A stretch of 64,000 nt of DNA from Nyssa sinensis (lineage: Eukaryota > Streptophyta > Magnoliopsida > Cornales > Nyssaceae), in NCBI GenBank assembly GCA_008638375.1, contig CM018032.1:51048501-51112500 (forward strand). The letters run 5' to 3'. The number at the start of each line of letters is the position of its first letter. The stretch's first letter is position 1. Shown here piece after piece: positions 24,180 to 36,239 of this stretch. Under the pieces are notes generated by a model, which had not been told where the DNA came from, did no database searches, and saw only the letters and a program-made list of their open reading frames with translations. Both the position numbers and the translations under genes were made by a program.

Positions 24180-25300
24180 CTTACTGACCTTCAATACTTG
24201 TTATTAAAACAAGCCTTTTATAGAGATCTATAGAAAGAAATAAAGGTATTGGGGGATTCGTATATTGATAAAATAGACCAAACCTACAGTACTTGTTTGG
24301 AACACAAGACCTTTAGGGATCTGTACATTGCTTTAATGGACTATACCTAGGACACTTATGATGGACACAAGGTTTTTTAGGGGTTTGTACATTTAAGTGA
24401 AATGGACCAGACCTGTAGCACTTGTAATAAATGCAACGCTTTTAAGGGTCTATGCATTGAACGAAATGGACCAGACCTGAAGCACTTGTACTGGATATAA
24501 GGTTTTTAAGGGTCTGTGTATTCAGTGAAATAGACCAGACCTGAAGCACTCATAATGGATACAACGTTTTTAAGGGTCTGTGCATTTAGTGAAATGGACC
24601 AGACCTGAAGCACTTGTAATTGATACAAGGCTTTTAAGGCTCTGTGCATTGAATGAAATGGACCAAACCTGAAGCACTTGTAATGGATACAAGGCTTTTA
24701 AGGGTCTGTGGATTGAACGAAATGGACCAGACTTGAAGCACTTGTACAGGATACAAGGTTTTTAAGGGTCCGTGCAATTAGTGAAATGGACCAGACCTGA
24801 AGCACTTGTAATAGGTGCAAGGTTTTTAAAGGTTTGTGTATTTAGTGAAATGGACCAAACTTGAAGCACTTGTAATGGATACAAGACTTTTAGGGGTCTG
24901 TGCATTTGAATGAAATGGACTAGACCTGAAGCATTTGTAATGGATACAACGCTTTTAAAGGTCTGTGCATTTGAGTGAAATGGACCAAACCTGAAGCACT
25001 TGTAATGAATACAAGGCTTTTAAAAGTCTGTGCATTTAAGTGAAATAAACCAGACCTGAAGCACTTGTAATGGATACAAGGCTTTTAAGGGTCTGTGCAT
25101 TTGAGTGAAATAGACCAGACATGAAGCACTTATAATGAATACAAGGCTTTTAAGAGTCTGTGCATTGAATAAAATATAACAGACCTGAAGCACTTGTAAT
25201 GGATATAAAGCTTTTTAAGAGTCTGTGTATTGAGTGAAATGGACTAGACCTGAAGCACTTGTAATGGATACAAGGCTTTTAAAGGTTTGTGCATTGATAA
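24180..25300. repeat. 64-bp minisatellite in the 3' region of the Tat-type element, about 17 units
   Basis: A unit containing ACCTGAAGCACTTGTAATGG, ATACAAGGCTTTTAAGGGTC and GTGCATT.A.TGAAATGGA recurs every 62-67 bp. Phrases are at about 24476, 24540, 24605, 24668, 24733, 24796, 24862, 24926, 24990, 25053, 25117, 25181 and 25248, with weaker units upstream. It lies between the integrase end and the end of the antisense gene. This is the hypervariable 3' zone from which Tat/Ogre elements are known to seed satellite repeats. Confidence 0.95.
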
Positions 25301-27494
25301 CAAATTCTGAAGTGAATCAAAAAGTAGCTTTCGTATTGATAGTACTTGCGTAAATGTTCGATGTTCCAAGGCCTGGGCACACGCTTCCTAGTCAAATCTT
25401 TTAACCAATAAGTCATAGGTCTGACGACCTTAATTATTTTGTAAGGTATCTCCCAATTAGGGGAGAGCTTTCCCATGGTAGGATCTTTAGTTTTTGAAAA
25501 CACCATTCTTATGACGAGATCCCCGAGCAGGAAGTTGATAGGTTTTATCCCTTGATTGAAACATTTAGTCATTCTCTGTTTGTAGGCTTCAGTCCTAAAC
25601 CAAGCTTGCTCACGTCTTTCTTCTAATAAGTCCAATTTTTTTGCAAGCTATTAGTAATTGGTCCCTTGGTCAAAGCAGTCCGTTTTAAGGGTTGGCATGC
25701 CAAGTTCGACAGGAATGATTTCCTAGGTGTCATAGGCGAGTGAGAATGGTGTTTCTGCAATTGAGGTTCTTCTAGTAGTTTAGTAGGCCCAGAGTACTCT
25801 GGGGAGTTCTTTGACCCATCTTCCTTTGGCCTCCTCTAACCTTCTCTTAATTGCCTCGAGAATAGTGTGGTTGGTAACTTTGGCTTGCCCATTAGCTTGA
25901 GGGTGCCTTAGAGAGGTGAAATGGTAACTGATGTGCAGGTCTTTACAGAACTTCCTGAATACTTTTCCAGCAAACTGCGTCCCACTGTCTGAAATAATGA
26001 CGCGAGGTATACCGAACCTGCATACTATATTTTTTCACGTGAAATTCTTTACTTCTACCTCTGTTATGTGAGCCAGTGGTTCAGCCTCCACCCATTTAGA
26101 AAAATAGTTAATGGCGACTAGCAAGAATCTCCTATTTTGAAGGGATTTTGGTAATGACCTTATAATGTCCATTCCCTATTAGGTGAATGGCCAAGGACTA
26201 GCGATAAGGACGAGTTTATGATGAGGTTGATGTTAGTATGAGGTGAATCGTTGACATTTATCACACTTTTGGACATACTCCTTAGCCTGTTTTAGCATAC
26301 CAGACCAGTAGTAGCCCTAAGTTAGTGCTCGATAGGTTATAGTCTTACTTCCATTATAGTTGACATAGATCCCTTCATGTATCTCAGCTAGGACATAGTG
26401 GGTCTCTTCTTGAGTTAAACATCGTAAGAGGGGTTATGTATAGAACCTTCGGTACAACTTTTCTTTAAGAATTAAATACCAAGCTGCCCTAATTCAAATT
26501 CTCCTAGCATAATTCTTATCCTCTAGAAGCAACCCCTCCTTTAGTACTGAATTATGGGAGTCATCCAATTCTGAGGTTGTTCTGAAATTTGAAGGGATTG
26601 TATTACCTTAATACTAGGTTTTGACTGTTAGGAAATTTTCATCATTGAGTCCCTTTCTAGCTTGAGATGGGAGGCCATATTTGCTAAAGCATCGACCTTG
26701 GAGTTTTGGTTTCTTTCAATCTTCTGAATAGTGAACTTACAGAAAGACTGCTTTAGTGATTCCACTAGCTCTGGATATCTAGTCATCCTGCTATCCTTGG
26801 TGGAAAATTCACCCAAAACTTAACTCACCACAAGTTGAGAGTCAAAGAATGTTTGAAGATTTAGAGCTTCACATTCTAGAGCTAGTTTCATCCCAAGGAA
26901 AAGTGTTTCATACCCCGCTTCATTGTTAGAGGCTCTAAATACCAAGCTAACAACTTTGTCAGTTACGATCCCATTAGGGGATTAAAGTATTATACCTACT
27001 CCAGAGCCTTTGTCGAAAGACGAACCGTTAGTGTAAAGTAGTCATACCAAAGTATCTGTAGTGGCTTGAGCTCTTGAATGTAATGTTCTAGTGAACCCCG
27101 CTATAAAATCTGCTAATATCTGACCTTTGATATCAGTCCGTGGTACATAAAGATATGTCAAATTTTTCCAATTCTATTGACCATTTGACCAGTCCTCCCG
27201 AAACTTCGGGTTTGTGTAAGACTGATTTTAAAGAATAGGATGTAAGGACTATGATATGATGGGTTTGAAAGTACGGTCTGAGCTTCCAAGAGGATATCAT
27301 CAAGGCTAAAGCCAGTTTTTCAATTTCAGAATACCTTGTCTCAGTGTCCAGAAGTGCCTTGCTAATGTAAAAGGTAGGCTTTTAAGCTAACCTCCCCGAC
27401 TAAAGCGGGTTTAATGACACTTTCCGATACAGCTAAATACAGGAGCAATTTTTCCCTTGGTATTGATTTTGAGAGGAGTTCGGGGGAGGCTAAA
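25279..27494 (-). pseudogene. RNase H and integrase of the Tat-type element, broken
   Basis: Reading leftward on the minus strand, the first recognisable piece is an RNase-H-type start at about 27490-27400 (LLLYLAVSES). The second RNase H (26816-26628) contains RMTRYPELVESLKQ and SKVDALANMAS, the Tat-type RNase H ending. Integrase follows: zinc-site remnant KCDKCQRF near 26270, core FGIPRVIISDSGTQFAGK near 26000, HPQANGQAKVTNH near 25890. The C-terminal end at 25635-25279 reads LLEERREQAWFRTEAYKQRM then VRPMTYWLKDL. Several in-frame stops and frameshifts break it. Integrase would insert the cDNA copy into the genome; this copy cannot act. Confidence 0.8.
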
Positions 27495-30239
27495 TGTCAC
27501 GACCTACAACCCACCCTTTACGGATTAACGGACCACAACCATCCGATCCTACCCTTTCGTCAAACCGAACCCATTTATCCTGTTACACTATCATCAGTGT
27601 CACTAACATGTAACCACATACATCATCATAGATAAACATAACGGAGGACAAAAAAGTAAAAAAGGTTACATGTATGTATCATTTTGCTAATACAAAAATA
27701 CAGCCTGTAAAATTTTTACTTCAACATCTCGTCCCTAGGACGTGAATACATGGGAGTGCTACAAACTGTATCACTATTACCGTTACTTGTCAAAAATGTC
27801 TAATCTAGTCGCAACCTCCTATGGTCTGCTGTCCGTGTTTGTCCTTGAAATCAACATATAAATTGGAGTGAGCTAAACAAAGCTCAGTAAGTGAGTCCCC
27901 TACTCTTCCATGTGTACAAGATCTAGAAAGAAACTGAATAACAAGGATATGATAGTCAGTCAATATCATAACAATAATCATAACTCGTCAATGAATATCA
28001 AATGATCAGGGATACAAGTGATAATCAAAGAACATCTAGTCTGAATCAAATGATCAAGAATATAGATAATAATCAAGAACATCTACTCTGAATAATAATA
28101 TCATTTGCTATAGACAAAAGATGGCAAATATATGATCACAGTAAGTACTCAAATAAAGTTGTGCAACTTCCTGATCATTCATACAAGAACATGATCATAC
28201 TATGAATCTTAATAAATAGATAATAATGTCAAAACAGGCGGATGCAATAATTACGAGGCCCGGCTACCCCCTGCGTGCATAAAGCACTGAGCTCAACAAT
28301 GTAAACTGTGTCCTCCAGGACTACTGTCATGCACTATGCCTCGACATAGCCATGATGGAAACTGATCCCCGTACTCAGGATAGGACCCCGTACTCGGGTC
28401 ATACTACGCATCCAGATGGAGTTTGTGACTGAGCACAAATCTGGCACTGATAAATATCAAGATCATGCTATCTCCACGAAAAAAAAGTGTGGATCATAAC
28501 GGGTTCAAGGCAACATAATATAACTATAGCTTTTTATGGCTATGTTACCGAGCTGCCAAGAACAACATCATCTAGCCCCTCTTGGCCCTACGTACAAATG
28601 TACAGAATGGTCTTTTGCACAAATGTACAAGAACTCATGATCAAGATATGGCATCATCAATAAATATGGGACTCAAAAGTGAGATAAAACATATAGCTAA
28701 GTTATTCCACTGATAAGCAAAATCACATAAGTGGAATCATAAAGGATCTGATATGATAATAAAGAGAACAAGCGCATATAGAAAGAACTGTGACATGGCT
28801 GAGAGTGTACTAATGCAGAGATCGGATATTACTTACACTTTACTATTCCTTGGAAATCAATATACTTTTTCTTTCCTGCTACTCAACGTTGATTTCCTTT
28901 TTTTCCCTTTAGACGGTCTTGTTATTCGGAAAATACAACTCAGTCTATATGCGACGTATTCAAATATATCTATCATGGCTATAAGTATTTTATTTACTAA
29001 TTTAGACCTCTTCATTGAGTTCGGAATGTCAAATAAAATTAGTTTATGCTTTTACGGATCTCAATTTGGACTCTTGGACTAAAAAGGGTAAAATAGTCAT
29101 TTTACACTTTTATGTGTTTTTTTATTCTGGAGACATATTTTCATAATTTTTACCTTACCATTGGGTTTGGAATGCCCTAGATAATACAAATTGACTATTC
29201 ATTTGCCTCGTTTAGAGTCCGTTTGACCAATTTTTGACTTAGGACATTTTAGTAATTTCTCTATTAAAATATTATAATAATATTTTATTTAATTTACTGC
29301 TTGGGTCTTAGTGGAATTTTTCATACTTTCTGGGGTCAAACTATGATTTCCTAAAGTTCTGGTTTACCCCTTTTTAATTAAAATAATGAACTAGTGGGTT
29401 TTTAACTTAAAACCCTAAATCGGTCCAAGAGCCACTGAACCAGCCGATTCAGCTTATCTCAGAGAACCGAAATAAGATAGCCAAATTCGCTGTCTTATCC
29501 ATGGTTTGGGTTAACCCTTAAACCCAATTTCAATTTCTTATTTCTGTCGCCAAATAACCTGAATTCAATTTTAAAATTAAACCTTCCATGCCTAAAACGA
29601 CTTAGTGTCACTTACCCCATTTATATCTGGTCGGGTTCTGACCCAACCCGACCCAAGACCCGATCAAACTTGATCCGATACCCCCACAACTTTCCATCAT
29701 CTTCTCCGGTGCTTCTTCCAGCGCCAATCGCCTGAATTGCACAGTGTCCCAACTATTTTTACACTTTTTACGTCCATTTTTCCTGTTTTTTACAGCAAAT
29801 TGATTCTGGAACTTCAACAAAGCTTTTAGAACAACTTTAAACCTCAAATAACCTAGTTTTTCAACACCCAAATGGGTGTTCCGACATTGCACTGGTTGGA
29901 AGATTTTGGCCATAAAATGGCCATTTCTGAACTATTTTCCATTATTCAAACTGCTTTAGAACCCAAACAACATTTTTTACTTGTTTCAAGTCTTCGAATT
30001 GCATTTGGTTTAACCTATCAAAATTCACCATTTTTGGCCGAGAGTTACAGTTCTCATTTTTCCTACAGTTTCCTTAATGTTTTGATTCCAATCAATTCCT
30101 AATTTAATAGACGACAATCTAAATACAAATGAAAGCATTTAAAAGTAAAGTAATACTTGTTTTGCCAATTTTCCAGTTTTCCAAATTTTTCCCAGACTTT
30201 TTCCTCTTCTTCCTTTCTTCTTCTTCTTTTGCGCCTTAG

Positions 30240-30241
<2 letters not shown>

Positions 30242-30279
<38 letters not shown>
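30242..30279. repeat. (CT)n microsatellite
   Basis: About 19 perfect CT units in the truncated LTR. Confidence 0.95.
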
Positions 30280-30282
<3 letters not shown>

Positions 30283-30385
30283 TTCTTTCTGTTTTTTGTT
30301 TGTTCTAATTTCTGTATTAGGTTATTACATTTTGTTTTATAAACTAAAACACCACACACGCACACGTGCACATGGCTGCAACCTC

Positions 30386-30388
<3 letters not shown>

Positions 30389-30436
<48 letters not shown>
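30389..30436. repeat. (TC)n microsatellite
   Basis: About 24 perfect TC units, 110 bp after the previous tract. TA-rich DNA follows at 30540-30670. Confidence 0.95.
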
Positions 30437-30441
<5 letters not shown>

Positions 30442-30820
30442 CTTCTCATTTCTTCTTCTAGCTTCTCAATTCTTCTACTCTATTCCCTTCATTTCCACAA
30501 TCTTCTACTTTCTTCTGCTTTCTTCTTTTCTTTCTATTCACATAATATATAATATATCTAATATATATATAGTTAACCGCATATATATATATATATATTA
30601 TATATATACATAAAATAGTGCCATATATATAATTTTATATAATTATTTATATTTATATATATGTACAATTAAATGCATATATATAGACGCTCACGTGCAC
30701 GTTTTCTTATAAAATTCATGCTTTCGGTACGACGGCCCCTGGGGTACTGTCCGTCACTCACACCCATGCATCGTATATCGAACATGTCATTCTAATGTAC
30801 GCCTGATTTTATTCACATAG

Positions 30821-31010
30821 AACTTTGGCAAGCCATTCTAGGTAGAATACCTCTCTTATAATTTCAATATTTAGCAGCCTCTAGACTTCTTTATTGATAA
30901 TTTTATGGCGTTTAGGGGCGAATGTTCTTTTTTTTTGTCTTATTGGGGGATGGTCTGGATCTATCATTAGTTTATGAGAGATAAAATCAGGATCTATTCC
31001 CTTTATATCT
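30821..31010 (-). pseudogene. N-terminal piece of Tat-type reverse transcriptase
   Basis: The minus strand reads like the entry of gypsy reverse transcriptase: FAPKRHKIIN, then RLLNIEIIREV and FYLEWLAKV, corresponding to the usual 'EEV.KLL.AGFIREV.YPEWLANV'. The sequence then stops at the LTR junction. About 300 residues, including the catalytic YxDD region, are absent from the window. Confidence 0.65.
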
Positions 31011-31521
31011 CTTGTTTCCTAAGCAAATACCGAAAGGTTGCCTTTTAAGAATTTAACAATATTCTCTTGCTCGGAAGGAGATAAGGCCGAGCCAATTTGT
31101 AAGTACTTTCCTTCTCTTTCAGTACTGATAAGTACCTTGATGGGCTCATTTATTGGTTTGATCGCGCTATCTCTCTCTCTAGGACTTAGCGACTCATCAA
31201 CTTCGGTAGGGCATTCTTCTACATCATGAAGGTTGGGAGATGAGGAACGGCCCCTATCATAAGGGTACTGTAATTGCTATTTAGAGGGCTTTTCTCTTAA
31301 TGCGAGGGCATAACATTCCTGGGCAGTAGGTTGACAGCCCTTGATGGTGAAGACTTTGCCGTTGTGGACATATTTCAAGCATTGATAAGAGGGTTGAAGT
31401 AACCGCTCATATCTGGTGGATCCAAGGTCTCCCAATAATGACATTATAAGGGGATTTAGTGTTTAAGGACCATGTATTGAAATATCAGTGTCTTCTATCC
31501 GTTCTTTTCTCCCATCGTGGT

Positions 31522-31902
31522 CTATAGGTCAATTCTTCCTAATGAGATGCTGAGATTTCCGTCGAATCTTGCCATGACAGTAGTGGTAGCTCTTATGTCA
31601 TTAGGATTGAGCTTCATGTGTTTGAAGGGTTCGTAGAATAATACGTTGGTGGAACTTCCAATATCCAAGAAAACGCTTCTAATCTCAAAATTAGCGATTT
31701 TGAGCAAGATAACAAGAGCATCGATGTGGGGATAGTATATCCCAACCAGGTCCAATTCAGAGAACTGGATCTGAGGTTTTAACTTAATCTTTTTCTCAAT
31801 GGCCAAGATCTGGATGACACTAGGTTCTGCCCTTGCCTTCCGAGCATATCTTTTCCTAACTTGGTTAGACATTCCTGTTATCGCATTGTCAACGTGAAGC
31901 AC
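31522..31902 (-). pseudogene. Protease region of the Tat-type element
   Basis: The open frame contains IQFSELDLVGIYYPHIDALVI in parts, followed by VFLDIGSSTNVLFYEPFKHMKL. This is the Tat-type retropepsin pattern, in which D.GSS takes the place of DTGA. The protease would cut the gag-pol polyprotein. It lies between gag and reverse transcriptase as expected. Frames before and after it are interrupted. Confidence 0.7.
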
Positions 31903-31989
31903 AAAGATGACTTGATTATTTTGCCGCCGTTGATTGTTTCGAATTTCTCTCTGTTCGGGCCTTTGTTCTTGCCTTCTTTGAGGTAGTCT

Positions 31990-32944
31990 CTAGTCATAGG
32001 GGTTCTGCCTCCCATCCAAGCAAACAAACTCTCTCAATCGTCCTCTTCTGATAAGATGCTCTACTTCTTGCTTAAGAGTTCTATATTTCTCGGTTGTGTG
32101 CCCGTGTTCTTTATGAAAATCACAATATTTGTTCTGATTTCTTGCGTCGAGGTGGCTCCTTAGTGGCTCTAGCCACCACAAGTTTTCACGAGTCTAGGAT
32201 TTGTTGGAGTATATGAATAAGAGAAGCATTCAGAGGGCTGAAAGTCCCATACCTCCCAAAGTTAGAATTGTTTTGGGCTCTAGGTGTTGTTCTCTTGTCG
32301 GGGCTCCTGAATCTTCTTCTTATTAGCACTATTATCCCTTTTTTGAACTTGCTTATCCTTCTGAGCCTGCTCTTTCACTTTTCGGGAAGACTTTTTTGTA
32401 TCTTCAAGGTTAATATACTTCCGCGCTCGTTCCTATGAGTGTTGTCATATCGGTAGGAGGATTCTTAGGTCAAGGAATCTTGGAACCGTCCAGGTCCAAG
32501 GCCTGTAGTGAGGGTGGCCACTAGGAAGTTTGGACTGCAGTCGGTTATTTCTGTGAGCTCGGTGTTAAAACGAGGTATGTACTCCCGAAGTGATTCTCTT
32601 TTTGTTTGCTTTATAGTTAGCAAGAATTCTAATATTTTTCTTAACTTCGTGCTGGTTAGGAATCGGTCAAGAAATAACCTACTGAGCTCATAAAATTTGC
32701 TGACCGATTTTTGGGAGAGGTTGTGGAACCACTTTAGGGCAGTACCCTTGAGGCTCGTCACGAAAGTTCGGCACATGAAGGCATCAGTAGCCCCATGGAG
32801 AGTCATTGTGTGTTGGTAATGAGATAGGTGGTCCTTAGGGTCCTCATATCCGTCGTAGAGGGTGAATTTTGGGACAATGAACTTTTTTAACCGTTTTTCT
32901 GTCATTATGGCAGAGGTAAATGGTGTGGAGAACCTCTCGAGCAA
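31990..32944 (-). pseudogene. Gag of the Tat-type element, broken
   Basis: The first open piece (32944-32465) has the retrotransposon gag core: PFTSAIMTEKRLKKF, LYDGYEDPKDHLSHY, GATDAFMCRTFVTSLKGTA, KWFHNLS. After stops, the piece at 32181-31990 has the Tat-type C-terminal metal-site motif YCDFHKEHGHTTEK and LIRRGRLREFV. Gag would form the particle that packages element RNA. The reading frame is interrupted between the two pieces at about 32182-32464. Confidence 0.78.
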
Positions 32945-33565
32945 TTTACTGAGTTCATCTTGTTCTGGAAGGGCATGGAATCCTCTAGTTGAGATTGTCT
33001 ACTCTTGAGAGTCTGTCATCTTCCTCTTCCCTCTGAGTGGCTCGGTGTAAAACTTTTTGTGGGATCGAAACCTCTTATTGATCTTATCCTGTATCTCTAG
33101 ATCCTTGACTCGGGGGAGGAATTTGTCCGATGTTAGCAGGAGGATGTTTCTCTTCCATGACTAGGGGGATTGGAGCCTTAAGAGGCTGAAATTCCTGTGG
33201 CGTTAGATTGGCTCCAGAGGTCATTGGAGTAGGAATCCTCGTTCTGCTCTAATAGTGGATAGCTAGATGAAGCGTGAGCATTCCTCTCCCTACGGTTGTT
33301 GACATCTGGGGATCAGCCCCTATATAAGTGGTACCATGGGAGTGTACTAGTTGTATGTTAGGCAACTCCTCGTTGGGGGATCCTCCGCCCGTGGTGGTGG
33401 CGGGAGGCTGAATTCTTCTGTGAACAATGTCAATAGTAGGTGGAGGAGGAAGAAGAGGAGGAGGGTTGCTCTGCTAGCTCTAGGCCAGTGAAGCCAGAAC
33501 TTGTGACATGGCAATGAGTAGTTCTTGCATCTGATCATATTGTCGTTGAATCCGATCAAGTTGTT

Positions 33566-33755
33566 GTAACCGATTGAATGTTTATCCCCCTCCTCTTCTA
33601 GCAAGGGGCTGATTCTGAAGGTCTTATGAATTCTTTATAGGACGAAAGCTGGGAGTCGTTGTAACCGATTGAATGTTTATCCCCCTCCTCTTCTAGCAAG
33701 GGGCTGATTCTGAAGGTTTTATGAATTCTTTATAGGACGAAAGCTGGGAGTCGTT
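33566..33755. repeat. 95-bp tandem duplication, two nearly identical units
   Basis: Units 33566-33660 and 33661-33755 differ at about one base (GTCTTATG against GTTTTATG). They lie in the leader between primer site and gag. Such high identity inside a decayed element means a recent local duplication. Confidence 0.92.
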
Positions 33756-33822
33756 GTCTTTTGAAAGCGAAAGTCAAAAGATTTGTTATTTTGAAGGAAA
33801 TATAATAAGAACTATTATCGTT

Positions 33823-33841
33823 CCCACAAACGGCACCAAAC
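33823..33841 (-). promoter_or_regulatory. Primer binding site of the Tat-type element
   Basis: On the minus strand GTTTGGTGCCGTTTGTGGG follows the 5' LTR by three bases. This is the TTTGG(C/T)GCCGT.TGTGGG motif commonly found just inside the 5' LTR of plant Tat-type elements. The primer tRNA is not decided here. Confidence 0.65.
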
Positions 33842-33844
33842 TGA

Positions 33845-34325
33845 TGTTGCTCTTTTTTATCAGAAAGGCCTCCCGCCCTTCACTATTTGTCAAGAATTCA
33901 AGATCAGAGGGTCACCGGAAGCTTCCTGTAATAGCCGCTCCGATAATAAAGTCAGTAAAAAAAATAAAACTGTAATTAAAAAGAAGAATTGAATATAATC
34001 AAAAGCGTACTTTATGACCTTATTTACAGATTGTAGATCTCTTAAGTTGAACAAAATTAGGAACAGTAAAAATAGGGATTCAAAAATATTCAAAAATAGT
34101 AATTTTCACTTTAAACTTTATTTTTTTATTCTGAGGTGAATAAAATATGAAAGGCGATGTCATGTTTTAAATCACATACTTCTTAACCTCCCATGCTGAA
34201 TTTCTGAATCCTCCGTACTCATGTGATCTTAATAGAATAATTTTTCTTAATTTGTACTTTAAAAAGCCTCTGCACAAACATAATATATCACATTATGAAT
34301 ATTCTTGTTATTTTATGATATATAA
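33845..34325 (-). repeat. 5' LTR of the Tat-type element
   Basis: 481 bp, colinear with 16182-17882 (minus its insertion) and 37711-38168. The terminal CA on the right has become AA. Confidence 0.85.
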
Positions 34326-35209
34326 TAATGATCATGAGCCGTGCAAATTTTGGTCCTGAGCTCTTTTCAGTTGAAAGAAATTGAGTAACCAAAAACAAGA
34401 AGAAATTTTCTATTTGTTTCCTGTTTTTCCCCCTGAAAGTCACTATATGTGATCAAGGTATAGTCAAATGAATTTACACAACCTATAACAAAAGTTACTA
34501 ATAATAAAAAATAAAAAAAAATGCTTCATAAAAATTTTGTAGTCGTACTGGTGGTGGTGTTACCTGAGGCTAAGATTACACACTACTTCGGTTTGGATCA
34601 AAACAAAGGTAGAAAAGTAACGTTATACTGACATAAAACTTTTATTAAAAATATTTATATAATTAATGTGATAATATTATATTAATTTTATCTCACATTA
34701 TGATATGATATAAAAATTAATACAATATTACTATATCTAACTAGTAAATATTTTTGATAAAATTATTAAGTTGGCATAATATTACTAAAAATAAAATCAC
34801 CCTAACTTTAAACTATTTTAAAAATAGAGAACCAAAATCAAAACCAATCAAATCCAAAACTGCAGGTCTACTAAATCTCATTTAAATACGTCATAATATT
34901 ATATTTCAATAATATTTTAAAAAACACATTACCACAAAGTACCAAAATCAAAATGAAAGACACCCACATCATGACCCATGTCATTCATCTTTTGAAGAAG
35001 AATACCCAGTCCTACTATGAAATAATTATTCATTAGTTAAGAGGAATGCTAGTGGCGTGCACCCAAAATTAAATGACTACCACTCCTTCATATGGACCAA
35101 CATTTGCCTTGGTAGTATGTATTCTAAAAAAAATCAATTAATTAATTAAAACCTATATTTTTTATAAAAGAAAAATAAATTGTTATTGCATTAGTCATGT
35201 TCTGATCAT
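34326..35209. other. Gene-free stretch between the Tat-type element and histone H1
   Basis: AT-rich DNA containing one small inverted-repeat element (34616-34786). The last 200 bp before 35417 is the 3' flank of the histone gene. Confidence 0.5.
34616..34786. mobile_element. Palindromic miniature element (171 bp)
   Basis: The left half (AGTAACGTTATACTGACATA, then ATTAAAAATATTTA) is an imperfect inverted copy of the right half (TAAATATTTTTGATAAAATT, then GGCATAATATTACT). The whole can fold on itself over roughly 45 bp arms. No clear target duplication was found, so the superfamily is open. Confidence 0.5.
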
Positions 35210-35399
35210 GTGGTGATGGGGATCGCACGTAACGAACATTACTTAGCAATAGATGCAAGGCAAACCACAAGGATCACTTTCATTAACCCTAAATTTTGCA
35301 GAACACAAAACATAATATGTTCAAACTCCTGCAAACACGTTTTCCACACCTGGGGGAGAGTGAGAGTCGCCATATTCACAAAGTTACAGAGGATCTAAG

Positions 35400-35406
35400 T
35401 TTATTC
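35400..35406 (-). terminator. Possible poly(A) signal of histone H1
   Basis: GAATAAA on the minus strand, 10 bp after the stop codon. It fits a plant near-upstream element, although it is close to the stop. Confidence 0.35.
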
Positions 35407-35416
35407 ATAACTAAGC

Positions 35417-36207
35417 TCAGGCCATAGCCCTCTTTGCTTTCTTCGCAGCAGGGGACTTAATGGACTTTAGCTGCTTTGGCTTTGCTGGTGTCGACTTCTT
35501 CGTCCTCTTTCGCCCAACCTTCTTTACAGGCTTCGCCACCTTCTTAACAGTCTCTGTCGTCTTCGTCGCTTTTGCCTTCGGAGCAGTGGTTGATTTGGCT
35601 TGCTTAGTCTTCTTCACCGCAGGCTTTGTAATTCCCTTCTCCGTCTTGCCTGCTTCAGATAACTTGTACGAAGCCTTGATCTTGATGAGCTTTCCCCTTG
35701 CAGCAGAATTCTTCAACTGGAGTCCCAAAATTTTCCTAAAATTTGCAGGAAGAACAGCCTTGTGGTTCTGTTCCAGGTATTTCCCAATTGCGTACGGGCT
35801 CGAACCCCCCTTCTCATTCAGAACCAACAAAGCCTCCTTGATCATCTGCATCCATCCATCACGAATTCACATACAGCGACGTCAATTTATCTTTAAGTAA
35901 TAACCAAAACACACATAATTCGAATTAATTTCAACAGTTCCCACTATATGAATATACAGATCTCAAGCCACAGAAACATCTCGAATACGCAGAAGCAATT
36001 AAACGATTGTCAATTCAAGCTTGTTATTCCAATAGTCGAATATCATGAAAATTCATCAAAACCGCACAGAAAATGCATAGTCAACACATATTCGTTCAAT
36101 CAAACAATAACAAACAGAAGTACAACAATTCAATCAAAAACTAACTACAACGCACACAAAATCCTAAAGCCAAACATATACATGTCTATATGCGAATATA
36201 TATATAG

Positions 36208-36239
<32 letters not shown>

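Larger units (their letters stand above)
27495..30820 (+). mobile_element. Second, truncated large LTR (3.3 kb) inside the Tat-type element
   Basis: It begins TGTCACGACCT and runs parallel to the LTR at 18610-22494: TACATGGGAG at 27748, GAGCTAAACAAAGCTCAGTAAGTGA at 27870, a CT microsatellite pair, then a TA-rich end. The last 100 bp or so of the first copy, including the terminal ATTACA, is not seen. At about 30820 the sequence passes directly into reverse transcriptase coding of the host element. The right edge is therefore approximate and probably a deletion junction. No protein is encoded. Confidence 0.65.
16182..34325 (-). mobile_element. Ty3/gypsy Tat/Retand/Ogre-type retrotransposon with three nested insertions
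   Basis: On the minus strand the order is 5' LTR (34325-33845), primer site (33841-33823), gag, protease, N-terminal reverse transcriptase, [LTR insertion], RNase H and integrase. After that come a 64-bp minisatellite, a gene in the opposite sense, a polypurine tract (about 17900-17883) and the 3' LTR (17882-16182). An antisense ORF and a repeat-rich 3' region between pol and the 3' LTR are known traits of the Tat lineage (Retand, Ogre and relatives). Removing the later insertions leaves roughly 9.7 kb. All reading frames are broken, so the copy is dead. The flanks ATTGA and TAATG do not form an exact 5-bp duplication. Confidence 0.85.

Noticed and set aside
35460..35900. 146-codon plus-strand frame over histone H1
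   Set aside because: It is the opposite-strand shadow of the H1 C-terminal exon; the Lys/Ala-rich sense frame explains it.
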